From the NCBI GenBank assembly GCA_963556195.1, contig OY744517.1, positions 143,392,847-143,456,846 on the forward strand: a stretch of DNA of 64,000 nucleotides, read 5' to 3'. This DNA is from Sepiola atlantica (Eukaryota > Mollusca > Cephalopoda > Sepiida > Sepiolidae). Positions 48,531 through 59,489 of this stretch are shown here, in pieces. The notes below the pieces were generated by a model that did not search any database, was not told the origin of the DNA, and saw only the letters and a program-made list of their open reading frames with translations. How positions within the stretch are numbered: the stretch's first letter is position 1; every line of letters begins with the position of its first letter. A program made the translations under genes and the position numbers.

Positions 48531-48689
48531 GGTTTAGGTTTGATTTTTTTTACGTTTTTAAGTTCGTTGATATATCAGAGTTATTAGGATGAGTGTTTTT
48601 CGTTAATGTTTTTATTTTATCAGATTGCAAAAACGGTTATTTTAATAGAGTTCAACTAAAAGGCGACATTTAATTGGGTGTCTTTCTTT

Positions 48690-49495
48690 CAATAACACGT
48701 ATCTGGTAACATTTAATTGTTTTTTTTTTTATCCAATGATACCGCTCTGGTAAACTTAAATGATTTTCTTTATTCAATAATACGTCTCTGATGACATTTG
48801 ATTGTCTTTTTATCTAATGTTATCTCTTTAGCAAAATTTCATGGTTTTCTGTATTCCACAGTACGTCTCTGGTGACAGTCAATTGTCTTTTTATCCAATG
48901 TTACGTTTCTGGTAAAATGTAATGGTTTTCTTTATTTAACAATACGTCTCTGGTATCATGTATATGTATTTTTTATCTAATCTTACGTCTTTGGTCAAAT
49001 TTAATAGTGTTCTTTATTCAACGATGTATCTTTGATTAAATTTAATTGTCTTTTTATCCAATGTTACGTCTCTGGTTTTCTTTATACAACGATACGTATT
49101 TGGTGACAGTTAATTGTTTTTTCTCTGGTAAAATTTAATGGTTTTCTTTATTAAACAATAGGTCTCTAGTGACATGTAATTGCCTTTTCATCCAATGTTA
49201 CGTCTCTGAAAATATTTTTTTTATTCAACAATTCGTCTCTATTGACGTTTAATTTTTTTAAATATAATGTTACTTTTCCAGTAAAAAGTTAATGGGGTTT
49301 CCTTATTCAAAGATATATCTCAAGTGATATTTAATTGTCTTTTCTATTTAATGTTACGTCTCTGGTAAAATGTAATGGATTATGTTAATCAACAACCCGT
49401 CTCTGGTGACATTTAATTGTATTTTTTACCATATGTTACGCCTCTGGTAAAATTTAAATAAATGGGTCTCTTTATTCAACAATACTCTATGAAGT
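48690..49495. repeat. Minisatellite of alternating 40 bp half-units
   Basis: About 19 half-units of roughly 40 bp alternate between two types. Type A has TCTGGTAAAATTTAATGG, then TTTTCTTTATTCAACAATA. Type B has TCTGGTGACATTTAATTG, then TCTTTTTATCCAATGTTA. Each half-unit starts ACGTCTCTGG with variation. The A-B pair gives a higher-order period of about 82 bp repeated nearly ten times, with a few truncated units (for example at 49070-49100). No coding content. Confidence 0.9.
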
Positions 49496-50056
49496 AACAA
49501 AAAGGAACAAAAAACTCGGTAAACAAAACCCGCTTTGGGCAAGGTAATAAATAAGTACATTTCAAAACAACATCTGTCCTTAGTCTTCAATAAATAATAT
49601 GAAAAAACAAACATATCTAAGCATAAATTCCTGCAGTATACGTGCATAATATGAGCGAGTCTATTACCGAAATTATGGGTGGTGGCCTCTTAGGCGAGGC
49701 GCCACGCCGACGGCGTCGGCAATGCAAGCCCCCGTCTGCTCCTCGTCTGCGGTATGCGAAGAGAGAGGTAACAATAGAGGGCGCCCACATAGCGCACCTG
49801 GCAATATAAGGTAGACGAAGGCGGCAGAAAATCACGCAACCATTTCAACATAGTTAAATGAGAGGTAGGCCCACATACGATGCCTTCGTCTCATTTCAAT
49901 AGATCTTTTTGGTATCACAATTCAACTTCCCATCTTAGCATCGGGCACACAACAACACGTGCACATGTGCGAGAGAAGAAACAAAAATAAAAAAATGTGC
50001 CTATAAAATAAAGAAACAAGCTTCGAGAATGGGTACATTCTTATAAATGTATGGGC

Positions 50057-50058
<2 letters not shown>
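49496..50058. other. Spacer with GC-rich island
   Basis: A short GC-rich part at about 49675-49810 contains a palindrome, GCCGACGGCGTCGGC (49706-49720). No gene recognised. Confidence 0.45.
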
Positions 50059-50102
<44 letters not shown>

Positions 50103-50150
50103 ATACACATACACACATCCATTTATATAGTACTGTATCCACACACACAT

Positions 50151-50188
<38 letters not shown>
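50059..50188. repeat. Two (TA)n arrays with (CA) segments between
   Basis: TA at about 50059-50101 and 50160-50188 separated by CACATAC-type low-complexity sequence. Confidence 0.93.
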
Positions 50189-50191
<3 letters not shown>

Positions 50192-50748
50192 GAAATTAAC
50201 GATGAGAATGCAAATTGGATAAAGTACAATAATTATTACCTCATCAAATAGTTAAAACAATGAATATGTAAATAAACTTTTTTCTTTCCTTAACTCATGG
50301 ATTTCCAAAAATTGCATGCTTTTATCATCAGATAGGGCAAAAATAGTAAAATTATATTACTATTTAGCACAAATTTGAAAATATAAAATATAAAAAAATA
50401 TTGTGTATATTTTTATATACAAGATTCTTTTGAGCGAAAAGAATTATCGTCGATGTAAAAATGTAACATGTCTACATGAGACCATAAATGTGGGGTAAAT
50501 GTTAGAATGTCTTCAAAAGTCTGAATAGTGAAAAGTTCTGGTTAGGAAAATAGAAAAATTCAAGTCCGAGGTTAAAGTTTATTGGCGAAAACGTGACTCA
50601 CCAGAAATACAAGTGTATAAATCTCAAGAAAATTGGTAAAAACTCAAAGAAATAATAAGGTCCATTGCCGCAATATTTTCTTCCTTGGCAGAGTAAAAAA
50701 ACAAACTTTTGACTTTTCAAGATAAAATTGTATTTTCATTATCTATCC

Positions 50749-50749
<1 letters not shown>
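50189..50749. other. AT-rich spacer
   Basis: No gene. AAATATAAAATATAAAAAAAT and TTCTTTTGAGCGAAAAGAA at about 50378-50446 resemble, inverted, the sequence after the (TA)n at 29430-29510 and 14600-14660. Confidence 0.45.

Positions 50750-50826
<77 letters not shown>
50750..50826. repeat. (TA)n microsatellite
   Basis: About 38 TA units. Confidence 0.97.
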
Positions 50827-50829
<3 letters not shown>

Positions 50830-51042
50830 GACGGATATATATACCACTTGTACACACACATGTAACATACACTTATATATGTGTATATCATTAGTACACA
50901 CATATATAAATAATGTACTCATGTTACTCACTCTGTTGCCTAGAATACATATTCCATAATTCATAATGATAAGTTGAATAGTTTCAGATTTTACCAAGCA
51001 CATACATATTATTGACGCTCATGTGCACAGATTCGTTTTTAA

Positions 51043-51101
<59 letters not shown>
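51043..51101. repeat. (TA)n microsatellite, left of mariner
   Basis: TA units run directly into the mariner left end. Confidence 0.97.
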
Positions 51102-51104
<3 letters not shown>

Positions 51105-52331
51105 GAGGTCTGCCTAAACAGTATCCGATCTTTATTTTTTCCGTGCGAAATAGAGAGGATAGGGCGGCGCCACTCAACACAGTGAAGGAAGACACCTTCA
51201 TGAGCATGTGTGAATTTGATCACCGACTTCCTGCGCGTTAGTCGCTGCGTGTCGGTCGCTGAGTGAGGTGCTACACAACGTGTTCGTCGGATTACTGATT
51301 TTCTCATAATGACTGAACACGTTGAGCAAAGGTACTGCATCAAACTTTGTCGAAAGCTTGGTTATTCTCATAGCAAAACAATTCGTAAGATTCAGCAGGT
51401 GTTTGGAGAAGATGCGATGGGTGTAACACAAATTAAGGGGTGGTTCAACCGATTCAAAAATGACCACACATCAGCAGAGAGTGACCAGCATTTTGGCAGG
51501 CCCAAAACTGCTCGGAGTGCAGCTGTTGTTGAAAGGGTGCGAAATTTGGTGATGGAAGATCGTCGTTCAACCGTGCAGGAGATCGCTCAAGAGGTCGGAG
51601 TGAGTAAAGATTCTGCACATGCAATTTTACGTCATGATTTGAACATGCACAGAGTGGCTGGAAAATCTGTGCCTAAGTTGTTGTCGAATGAACAAAGGGA
51701 CCTCCATTTTCAAGTTTCACAGGACCTTCTGGAAACCGCCAACACTGATCCTGGGTTTCTGAACACCGTGATAACTGGAGATGAGTCATGGGTGTACGGG
51801 TACGACCCAGAAACAAAAGTATCCCGAGCCTTTAAGGCCAAAAAAAGCGCAACAGATGCGAAGCAAAATCAAGGTGATGCTGACTGTCTTCTTTGATATC
51901 CGTGGAATTGTGCATCACGAATACGCACCGGAAGGACAAACAGTGACAAGCGTCTGTGGACGGCAGAAAACTGACAACTGCATCACGACAACGCCACTGT
52001 ACATTTATCCGAATTGATCCAACATTTATTGGCCAAACATGGAATCCCAGTCGTTTTCCTAACCTCCCTACTCTCCAGACATGGCTCCTTGCGACTTCTG
52101 GTTGTTTCGAAAATTGAATACGCCACTGAAAGGTTCTCGTTTTGAGACTACGGAAGAGATAATACGGAACGCGACGGCGGAGATTAACATCATTCCAAAA
52201 GAAGACTTCCAGAGGTGTTTCCGACAGTGGATGGATCAGTGGGCTAAGTGTGTTTAATCACAAGGCGCCTACTTTGTCAGATATTTGAAATAATTTTTCT
52301 AGCCTAAGGTCGGATACTTTTTAGACAGGCC

Positions 52332-52334
<3 letters not shown>
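51102..52334 (+). mobile_element. mariner-type DNA transposon, degenerate
   Basis: The left end has GGTCTGCCTAAACAGTATCCGA. The right end, reverse complemented, has GGCCTGTCTAAAAAGTATCCGA, so the inverted repeats are about 28 bp with several mismatches. TA flanks both ends, inside (TA)n arrays. Inside is a single transposase gene in three frame-shifted pieces. The outermost 2-4 bases are uncertain because the flanks are TA repeats. Confidence 0.9.
51309..52257 (+). pseudogene. mariner transposase, three frames and a small deletion
   Basis: Frame 1 (51309-51896) gives the paired helix-turn-helix DNA-binding half: QRYCIKLCRKLGYSHSKTIR, GWFNRFKNDHTSAESD, GRPKTARS, then EIAQEVGVSKDSAHAILRHD. The first catalytic Asp follows in TVITGDESWVYGYDPETK. 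A shift near 51830 leads to frame 2 (RSKIKVMLTVFFDIRGIVHHEY). Sequence expected between there and the next motif is missing (about 51945-51960). A third frame then has a stop just before LHHDNATVH (second Asp, about 51990). A further shift gives SPDMAPCDFWLFRKL (third Asp), and the protein end CFRQWMDQWAKCV stops at 52255-52257. All three catalytic Asp are therefore recognisable, but the gene is broken at least three times. Confidence 0.9.

Positions 52335-52410
<76 letters not shown>
52335..52410. repeat. (TA)n microsatellite, right of mariner
   Basis: TA units begin at the mariner right end. Confidence 0.97.
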
Positions 52411-52413
<3 letters not shown>

Positions 52414-52674
52414 GCGAACATTATTAAATAACATAGAGTTTTTTTTTCTTGATAAGACCTTATTTTTTTTAATTTTCGGATGGTCCATTTAGTGTTTTGG
52501 TCAAATTGCTATATGTAAGTTCCGTGGGTTTCTTGTTCCATTTTCTTTCTTTTTTCGCGAGTACTTTCGATTTAATTCGTCAAATAATCTTCAGACGGTG
52601 TTAGTCTTGATATTTAAAAAAATATCTTTACTGTTTAGCTTTTTATTATTATAACGGCCAGTAATTTACAACTT

Positions 52675-52677
<3 letters not shown>
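52411..52677. other. AT-rich spacer
   Basis: T-rich, nothing recognised. Confidence 0.5.

Positions 52678-52713
<36 letters not shown>
52678..52713. repeat. (TA)n microsatellite at SINE 3' end
   Basis: 18 TA units directly after the 3' body of the SINE at 52714 (minus strand). Confidence 0.95.
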
Positions 52714-52715
<2 letters not shown>

Positions 52716-52880
52716 GAAGAAATTTTCTATTATATATACCTACATACGCCGGGGTTTCGAGCTTACGCTCATATCAGTGTAGGAAGTGACAATTTCACGC
52801 GGTCACATGGCTCGAACACGGTTTACCGAGTTAATCAAGTCTCTGTACGCTTTTGTCCTATCCCCGCGGCCATCGGACAT
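52714..52880 (-). mobile_element. tRNA-derived SINE, copy d
   Basis: The minus strand has GTGTTCGAGCCATG (B-box-like, about 52806-52819) and then TTCCTACACTGATATGAGCG, CTCGAAACCCC and GTATGTAGGTATATATAATA. It shares body order with the other SINE copies. The head is degenerate. Confidence 0.5.
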
Positions 52881-53051
52881 TATCGCGTAGTACACGAGAA
52901 ATTAAGTTATATTTATGCCTGAATACAGCTGAGAGTAAACATCAGACTATTTAGAGGGTTCTAAGAACGTCATTGAAACTTGCTTATAGCCAAATGACAG
53001 TATGTTCTTAATATCTCCGAGCAGTGCTCGACTTTAATCTCTTAACAGGTG

Positions 53052-53053
<2 letters not shown>

Positions 53054-53090
<37 letters not shown>
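53054..53090. repeat. (TA)n microsatellite
   Basis: About 18 TA units, followed by shorter ATAC/TATA stretches to about 53175. Confidence 0.95.
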
Positions 53091-53091
<1 letters not shown>

Positions 53092-53460
53092 TCCTTTATA
53101 AATTTAGAGATATGCATATATACGTATATATATACTACACGTACACACCTAGATCCATATACATATATATATACAATAGTATGACAAATATTATTAAATT
53201 ATCATTCTTATATATACATATTTATCCTACGCTGTGCCCTTTAATCGTTTTTTAAACGACTATTTTATTAAACGTATCTTAATGGTCTATAGGTAATACA
53301 CAGGCACTTCAATTCCCCACTGTTCTATTTATTTTCGTATATTTCATTGTTTTATTCAAACTAGCGGTTTCTCCTGATGAGATGATAGTCGCAAAAGCTC
53401 TAGAGAGTTTTCCGCCCATTGTTTTTAAAAGTATTTATCAATTTTGTACCTCTTAATATA
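53091..53460. other. AT-rich spacer
   Basis: No gene recognised. Confidence 0.5.
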
Positions 53461-53514
53461 CACATACACACACATACACACACACACATATATAGATAGA
53501 TAGATAGATAAGTT

Positions 53515-53586
<72 letters not shown>

Positions 53587-53587
53587 T
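53461..53587. repeat. (CA)n-(GATA)n compound microsatellite
   Basis: CACATACA units pass into about 22 GATA units, with one AAGTT interruption at about 53510. Confidence 0.96.
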
Positions 53588-54523
53588 ACTAGCACAAATA
53601 CCGGCGTTTATCTGGAATGAACGATTAACGTTTCCTCCTATGCTAAGCACTGGACTCTCTGTTATAGCATTGTAATTAAAATTCGTAGCTCACTCAACGA
53701 AATCGTCTCAACCGCTACCCACGTAAAATGGGGTACAGCCGAATTTATGGTCTTGATCTAGATTCCGATGTTCTCGATCGCGACCTTGCATATAGGTTAG
53801 TGCTAATGAACTTTATGATCGCGAGGTAAATTACAGAATAACGTGAAATCATTATCATTTCCATTCATTTCTTTGATGTCTGTCTCTCTGTTCTAGTTGT
53901 GGGATGTTGTTGATATACAATAATAACTCATATAGACTATGTGCGATTTAAGAAAGTGTCTCCCGTCAACATAGTGACACGTGTGTAGATGAAGGGGAGT
54001 TTATATGATCGAACCCGCAAACTTATGGCACAAACGCATACGCACATACACATACACATACACAAATTCGATTATTTTAAGATTCTTTTAAAAAATGAAT
54101 CTTTAGATTTTATTTTGTCACACAGTTTTCCTCATTGCCCCTGTAAAAAATGTCAAAGACTTACTTTGTTAAAAACAAAAAACAGTATTCTTACCCATCT
54201 CTCCAACCATTGCAATGTTGGCGAAACATGCAGTCGCATATGAAAAAAGACTGAAATTCCGCTAGTATTATTAGATAGAATATATATATAAACCAAGATG
54301 AGGGATCGTTACTGTAGGATGGTGGTGATGATTATACTGGCTGAATTGTCCTTTGGTCTTTTCGCTGGGAGCTGTTGCTATTGACGGAGCTGCTATAGAA
54401 CTTTGGCTGGCTGGAGTACAAACTGCAGATGATAATGATGAAAACCTTCAATTTTCACGTTTTATTAATTGAACTGTGCCCTTGTTTATGTTGCGCTTAC
54501 ATCGTTTTATATTATATTCGCAG
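53588..54523. other. Unannotated stretch
   Basis: A plus frame at 53989-54243 has a Cys/His-rich segment, HSFPHCPCKKCQRL, but no family I recognise and a His-Ile run from a CACATA repeat. It is not called as a gene. Confidence 0.4.
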
Positions 54524-54528
54524 GATGG

Positions 54529-54612
<84 letters not shown>
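54524..54612. repeat. (GAT)n microsatellite
   Basis: About 29 GAT/ATG units. The Met and Asp homopolymer frames crossing it come from the repeat. Confidence 0.97.
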
Positions 54613-54613
<1 letters not shown>

Positions 54614-55476
54614 CGACTCGAGCTACGGTTAGTTTGTTGGTTGGAAACGTGCTGCTTTAGTTATTGTGACGATAATGATTATGATGGCATTCATTGTTGA
54701 CGTGCTGTAGAAGGAAGGTGAAGCTGCTGTGCTGCTGCTGACTACAGTCGTCGTGATAGTGAAAATACCGAACCGTCCAGTAGGGATTCGAGAGGGAAAA
54801 CCTACCGTTTGTCGATTAGGGTGCCCTCTCCATGGCACGCATTCGCTATGAGATTGTACACTGAGCTCCAATTTCTGGTTCCTCCTTGTAAGATATTCGC
54901 AGCAAGAAAGAACTTTCCACAAGCTTGCAGTCTAGTCAACAGCCGAAAAATTGAAAAAAAGAACAAAATAAAACAAAAAGTAACTTTTACCAAACGTAAG
55001 AAAATTTAATTTTTTATCAACATGAATAGTTTTATGTAAGTTTTCATTTTTTAGAATTTGGTTTTGAGCCTACTATGCTTTAAAATAGGAGATGGCTGGA
55101 CACATGAGACTATAAGCTTCGAGATACTGCAACTTATTTTAAAATAAAGAAAATCTTTAAAACAGTTTAAGTTAAAAAATATACAGATTGGTAGAAAATT
55201 AAATAACATTAAATTTTAATGCGTTCGGTAATAATTATTAGTTATAAGTTTCTTTAATTTTCAATTTCTCGGCTGTTAATTCTAAGACATAGGAACTGGA
55301 AGCAAGAAATTGCGGCGGATATGTTGGATTGTAACTCGTTAAAAAGCAGGTATTGACGAAATCTTATATTGAAAACTATGTAGGTCGGTAGAAAATTAAA
55401 TCTTCTTGCGTTTGATAACATTTATTTGGTGTATATTTTGTTTTTCGATGTCGCCGCTTTTAATTATACTGCATGA
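54613..55476. other. Unannotated stretch
   Basis: 54640-54930 is less AT-rich than its surroundings, with a short GCTGCTGTGCTGCTGCTG run at 54723-54740. No recognisable protein. Confidence 0.45.
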
Positions 55477-55736
55477 TTGCTGAACTTTCCTTTCTTCCCC
55501 ATGTGCCTAGTGTCAGGTGGAATTTTCATGAACAGAGTTTTTTTTCAAGATGTGTGGAACATAGTACCATGGGACTGCTTTCCTGCAAACTACAACATGC
55601 TCGTCTTTAAATCCAATGTCAACAAGTACTTGTCGAGTAATAAAATTGTGTTTATTTTATTCATAGTTTTTAGCTTACTACCCATCTGTCTCTTTAATTA
55701 TTATCCCTGAGTGGCTTTAGGCCTTAATAATTGGTG
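55477..55736 (+). pseudogene. LINE family B 3' end fragment
   Basis: CTTTCTTCCCCATGTGCCTAG, then TACAACATGCTCGTCTTTAA, TCCAATGTCAACAAGTACTTG and finally GTGGCTTTAGGCCTTAATAA. The order and wording match 43640-43930. An open frame of 77 codons (55477-55710) crosses it but is only the decayed C-terminus. Confidence 0.75.
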
Positions 55737-57294
55737 ACTCAATAGTAAAAATACCTTATCATACCGTTTTATTATTGAGAAGTATTTTAATGGTAGACTG
55801 ATGATGTATGAAGCATAAGAACGATGTTCTAGTTTTTCTAATTATTATGTTTTTATTTAGATATTTCGAGCAGTCTTCCGCTCTTTGTAAAAGATTATAC
55901 GGAATAAATAAAATTTAAACCGTTGAAAGTTTCATCTTTGTGCACACACATTCATTTTTTTCTAAAAACAGCAGTTTTCTTTGCCAATTGGTAGAAGTAT
56001 TTCGCGTGAACTTACTTTCACGTAAAGACAAAGAGTGAACGGTGCACAAAGTCTTAATCTATGACCTAATTACTTATATATAATTACATTTATTTTTTAT
56101 TTACTTATTAAAATTTAAAATATTCCTTCGTTCATTTATATGTAGTGTAATTTATCTGTTTTTCTTTTTTCTTTTTTTTTTTGATTATTTATGTTTTAGT
56201 TTTAAATTTACGACCATCTGTTGCATTATGATAAATATTAGCGAGATTAAAATCTTTTTAATATTGGATTTTAACAGTTTTTATTATATCAATTAATATA
56301 CAAATGATAATCTTTAAAATAAAATAATGCGATTTTTCCCATAGCTTTCTATCTAAAAACTGCATATGCGAATCTGTTTCGGCAGCGATTTCGGCCAATT
56401 ATTATTGCGTGTTGTCGGAAAACACGTTTTAATATAAAAATAAACAGGTGTTTCTTAATAGCCACCAAACCAGAACATCGGTAATTACAAAATCTAAATC
56501 TTATAAACAAATTAATTTTCAGTTTTACAGAAAAAAAAAACTATCCTAATTTTTTTTAATTTAAAAAATTAATAAATGGTGTATTATGGAGATTATTCGC
56601 TACTTGTATCAAAGAAAAATGGATGTGTTCGTGAAAATGTTCAACAATAAGACGTTATTTTCTGTAAATCTGAAGATTATTTTGTCTATGAAATTGAGAC
56701 CAATGCTTTAATTTTTATTTCTTGTGAATGTACAGGTACTCTCATAAACTAATGAACGGTCATTATGAATTTTGGGATATATATTCTAGATAAGACAGTG
56801 GCTAATATTGGCACATTATTTTTGTTTGTAAACGTTGCCATTTAGGGGTTCGCTGACCCAAACTTGCAATCGCCCCCAAATACTTTGGAATAAGTTAGAT
56901 ACAAAGAATTCAATTGGGGAAAGAATTGATCTACATCAAATTCTTAGTTATATTAAGTAATACATTTTTTTAAAGATTGGTGCGCTCACGTGAGCGTCAA
57001 TAATATGTATTTTCTTGATAAAATCCTAAACTATTGAACTTTTCATTAGGAGTTATAGAAAAGGTATTCTAAGCAATAGAATGAATACCGTGGGCACATT
57101 ATTCATTTTTTTCATAAACTTCACCATTTAGGTAGGTGCTCGCTAAAAAAGAAAAAAACAATTAAAATTAAAAACTAATGCTATATTTATTGCTTATACC
57201 TGTCCTGGGACGGGTGTTCTACTGGTTTAATATATAACAAGTAGTCAGTCGGTTTATCGAACTTTGAATGTGACAAACAATTATAAGAAAAAAA
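55737..57294. other. AT-rich spacer
   Basis: Nothing recognised; long A and T runs. Confidence 0.5.
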
Positions 57295-57915
57295 TCGTGG
57301 CCTCACATTCACCGGCAACATGAATTGGAATAAATACATAGAATATACTGACAAGTCTGCTGCAAAAGAGGGAAGGTTCCTCTACCTGACTAAAAAACTT
57401 CGCATATCGATCAGTATAGTTTATCTCTATAAAGCCACCATTCGCCCGTGCATGAAGTATTGTTGTTACATCTGGGCTTGTGGACCATCCACTAGTCTTT
57501 CGTTTTTGGACAGGGTGTAAAAAGAGTATCTAACCTAATAAGTCGTGCACTATCTACCACAGTCCCTGTGCTCCGATGAACCTATTTTACTTATACTTCC
57601 TCAACATTTATACCATTCAAAAAGCCGACTCGTAGCAAATTCTCACCCCTTCACTGCAGAATTCCCACATACCGGAAAAAGGTTTACTCGAATAGCTTAT
57701 TTCATCGAGCTTCTTGTTATTTGGAATTCACTTCATGCTTTTTGCTTCTCCGACTTCACCAACATGCAGAAATGTAAATGTAATGTGAACAAACATCCAT
57801 GCTAGCAAACTCCCCACTTAGGATATCCCTTATAAATCTGGTCCCTAACCACAGTAACCCCTAACATCTCAGTCACAATGTAACTTGTTAGGTGGGAATA
57901 AAAGTTTTTTTTTAA
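57295..57915 (+). pseudogene. LINE family A 3' fragment
   Basis: It starts with FTGNMNWNKYIEYTDKSAAK and continues RFLYLTKKL, ATIRPCMKYCCYIWACGPST and SLSFLDRV (57320-57520), then in other frames to the 3' UTR with CAGTAACCCCTAACATCTCAG and a GGGAATAAAAG end near 57894-57904. It lacks RT motifs A-C. Confidence 0.8.
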
Positions 57916-59234
57916 GTGGATATTTGCTTCTGCCGAGCTATTTTTTCCTGTGAATCGTGTCACCATGTTCTTCATAATAATAAAGTGTAATAAAATCTGA
58001 ATCCTTTCAGAAAAAACTTCATCCGAAAACGAACATTTTCGGATTGATGCCATTTTTGTTATCACCAGCAAAGTATACTTAAAATGTCCGCCTTCCTCAT
58101 TCTCAGCAACAAACAAAGCTACTAATAGTTAATACAAATACTAATAAATTCTAGCACTGATTATTAAAAGATAGTAGAAACATAATATGATATTACCCTT
58201 ACTATTGAAACAGAGGTGCAAAAACATTATGAAATTCTTATAAACTTCAAAATGTCATAGCAACAACAGATGACATTCTCCAATATCCGTCAGCGGCCTA
58301 ATACAACACTTTACTATAATTCAATTACGATAACACGGTACTCACAGTCGTATTTTGATATACTTAAAAACACATAGCCATTATTACTATACTTACATAT
58401 ATGTTTAATTATTACTAAGTATTTAATGTTTTTTATTAGTCTGCTCCAACACCCTTCTTCCTTGTCTTCTGCTTTTCGTAAGCGGTGACAATCAGAAAAT
58501 TACCGTTTCTTGTCACCTTGAATCTATTCACACGGCAGGTACATTATTCAGTCGTATTTCTAAATTTACAAGCAAAAAAAAACATGATTAGTTTAGTTAA
58601 TTAAAAATCATCTTCCCTTTCTATTCTTCGGTTTATTCGTCGTCTTCTTCCTCATAAATTTCGTTGGCTAATTGTTGCTGTCATTGTTGTCGCTTTCTAT
58701 TTTAGTGTTCCAGACACAGATTCGTATACATTTGTTAGTGAATTTTCATTTTTACTTTGACTTTCTTTTTATGAAAAGCAAATAGACTTTATTTGACCGC
58801 ACAGTCTTAGATGTTTTACGTTCACCTCGTTAATACAAAAGAAATACGAGGTATTTTATTTTTCGCTTGAAAAATATTCAATTGATATAATTAGAAACAC
58901 AGTCGTACACACAAAATGATTAGTCTATTTAATTATTTTTCTTCTTCTGAAACTTGTCGGTTTATTGTTATTGTTATGTGTTGTCGCTTGTGATTTCAGT
59001 TTTCAGCCACATATTTGTTTGGTGACTTTCGTTTTATATACCTGTGTACCAACATTATATATAGTTTTCTTTACTTCAACAACACAAACAAACATTGCTG
59101 TCAAGTTAGGGTCTACAATTTTACTGATAGTGTATATAATATAGATTCCGACTATGTCTGCAATATGGCTATAAAGAAACAGCTACTATTATTTTCATTA
59201 AAACTAATTTTGTCTTTTATCAGAAGATATCTCA

Positions 59235-59237
<3 letters not shown>
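57916..59237. other. AT-rich spacer
   Basis: No gene recognised. The 160-codon plus frame at 59015-59497 is broken by a (TA)n array and has no coherent domain. Confidence 0.5.

Positions 59238-59299
<62 letters not shown>
59238..59299. repeat. (TA)n microsatellite
   Basis: About 31 TA units. Confidence 0.97.
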
Positions 59300-59306
<7 letters not shown>

Positions 59307-59489
59307 TGTTTTTTTCGATGTTGTTATGGTCGGTATGCTTGTTGGAAAATAGCTGTTTAAATATTCCAAACGATATATGCATCAAAGACTATTTGACCCT
59401 AAATCTAGCTCCTGACCATCTCGTGGAGGAACAAGTCAACATAATGTTGTTCTTGTCGCAGATCCATTTTAGTCAACAATCGAGAAAAT

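Larger units (their letters stand above)
45595..48610 (-). mobile_element. LINE family A, near full length, minus strand
   Basis: Reading from about 48600 downward: apurinic-type endonuclease, linker, reverse transcriptase, C-terminal segment and 3' UTR, about 3 kb. It is the longest copy of this family here and supplies the 5' half missing from the copies at 4535, 17758, 24540 and 57295. Only one ORF was found; an upstream gag-like ORF1 is not visible because the sequence passes directly into a minisatellite at about 48690. Confidence 0.85.

Noticed and set aside
48690..49495. Alternating repeats as a CRISPR-like array
   Set aside because: Both half-units are variants of one repeat; there are no unique spacers and the host is eukaryotic.
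53461..53587. Regularly spaced units that could suggest a CRISPR array
   Set aside because: They are GATA tetranucleotide repeats without spacers, in a eukaryotic context.
54429..54700. Acidic poly-Asp or poly-Met protein
   Set aside because: The homopolymer comes from (GAT)n in overlapping frames, and the flanking codons show no domain.
57802..58116. 104-codon minus frame
   Set aside because: Its end overlaps the LINE 3' UTR and it has no recognisable motif.
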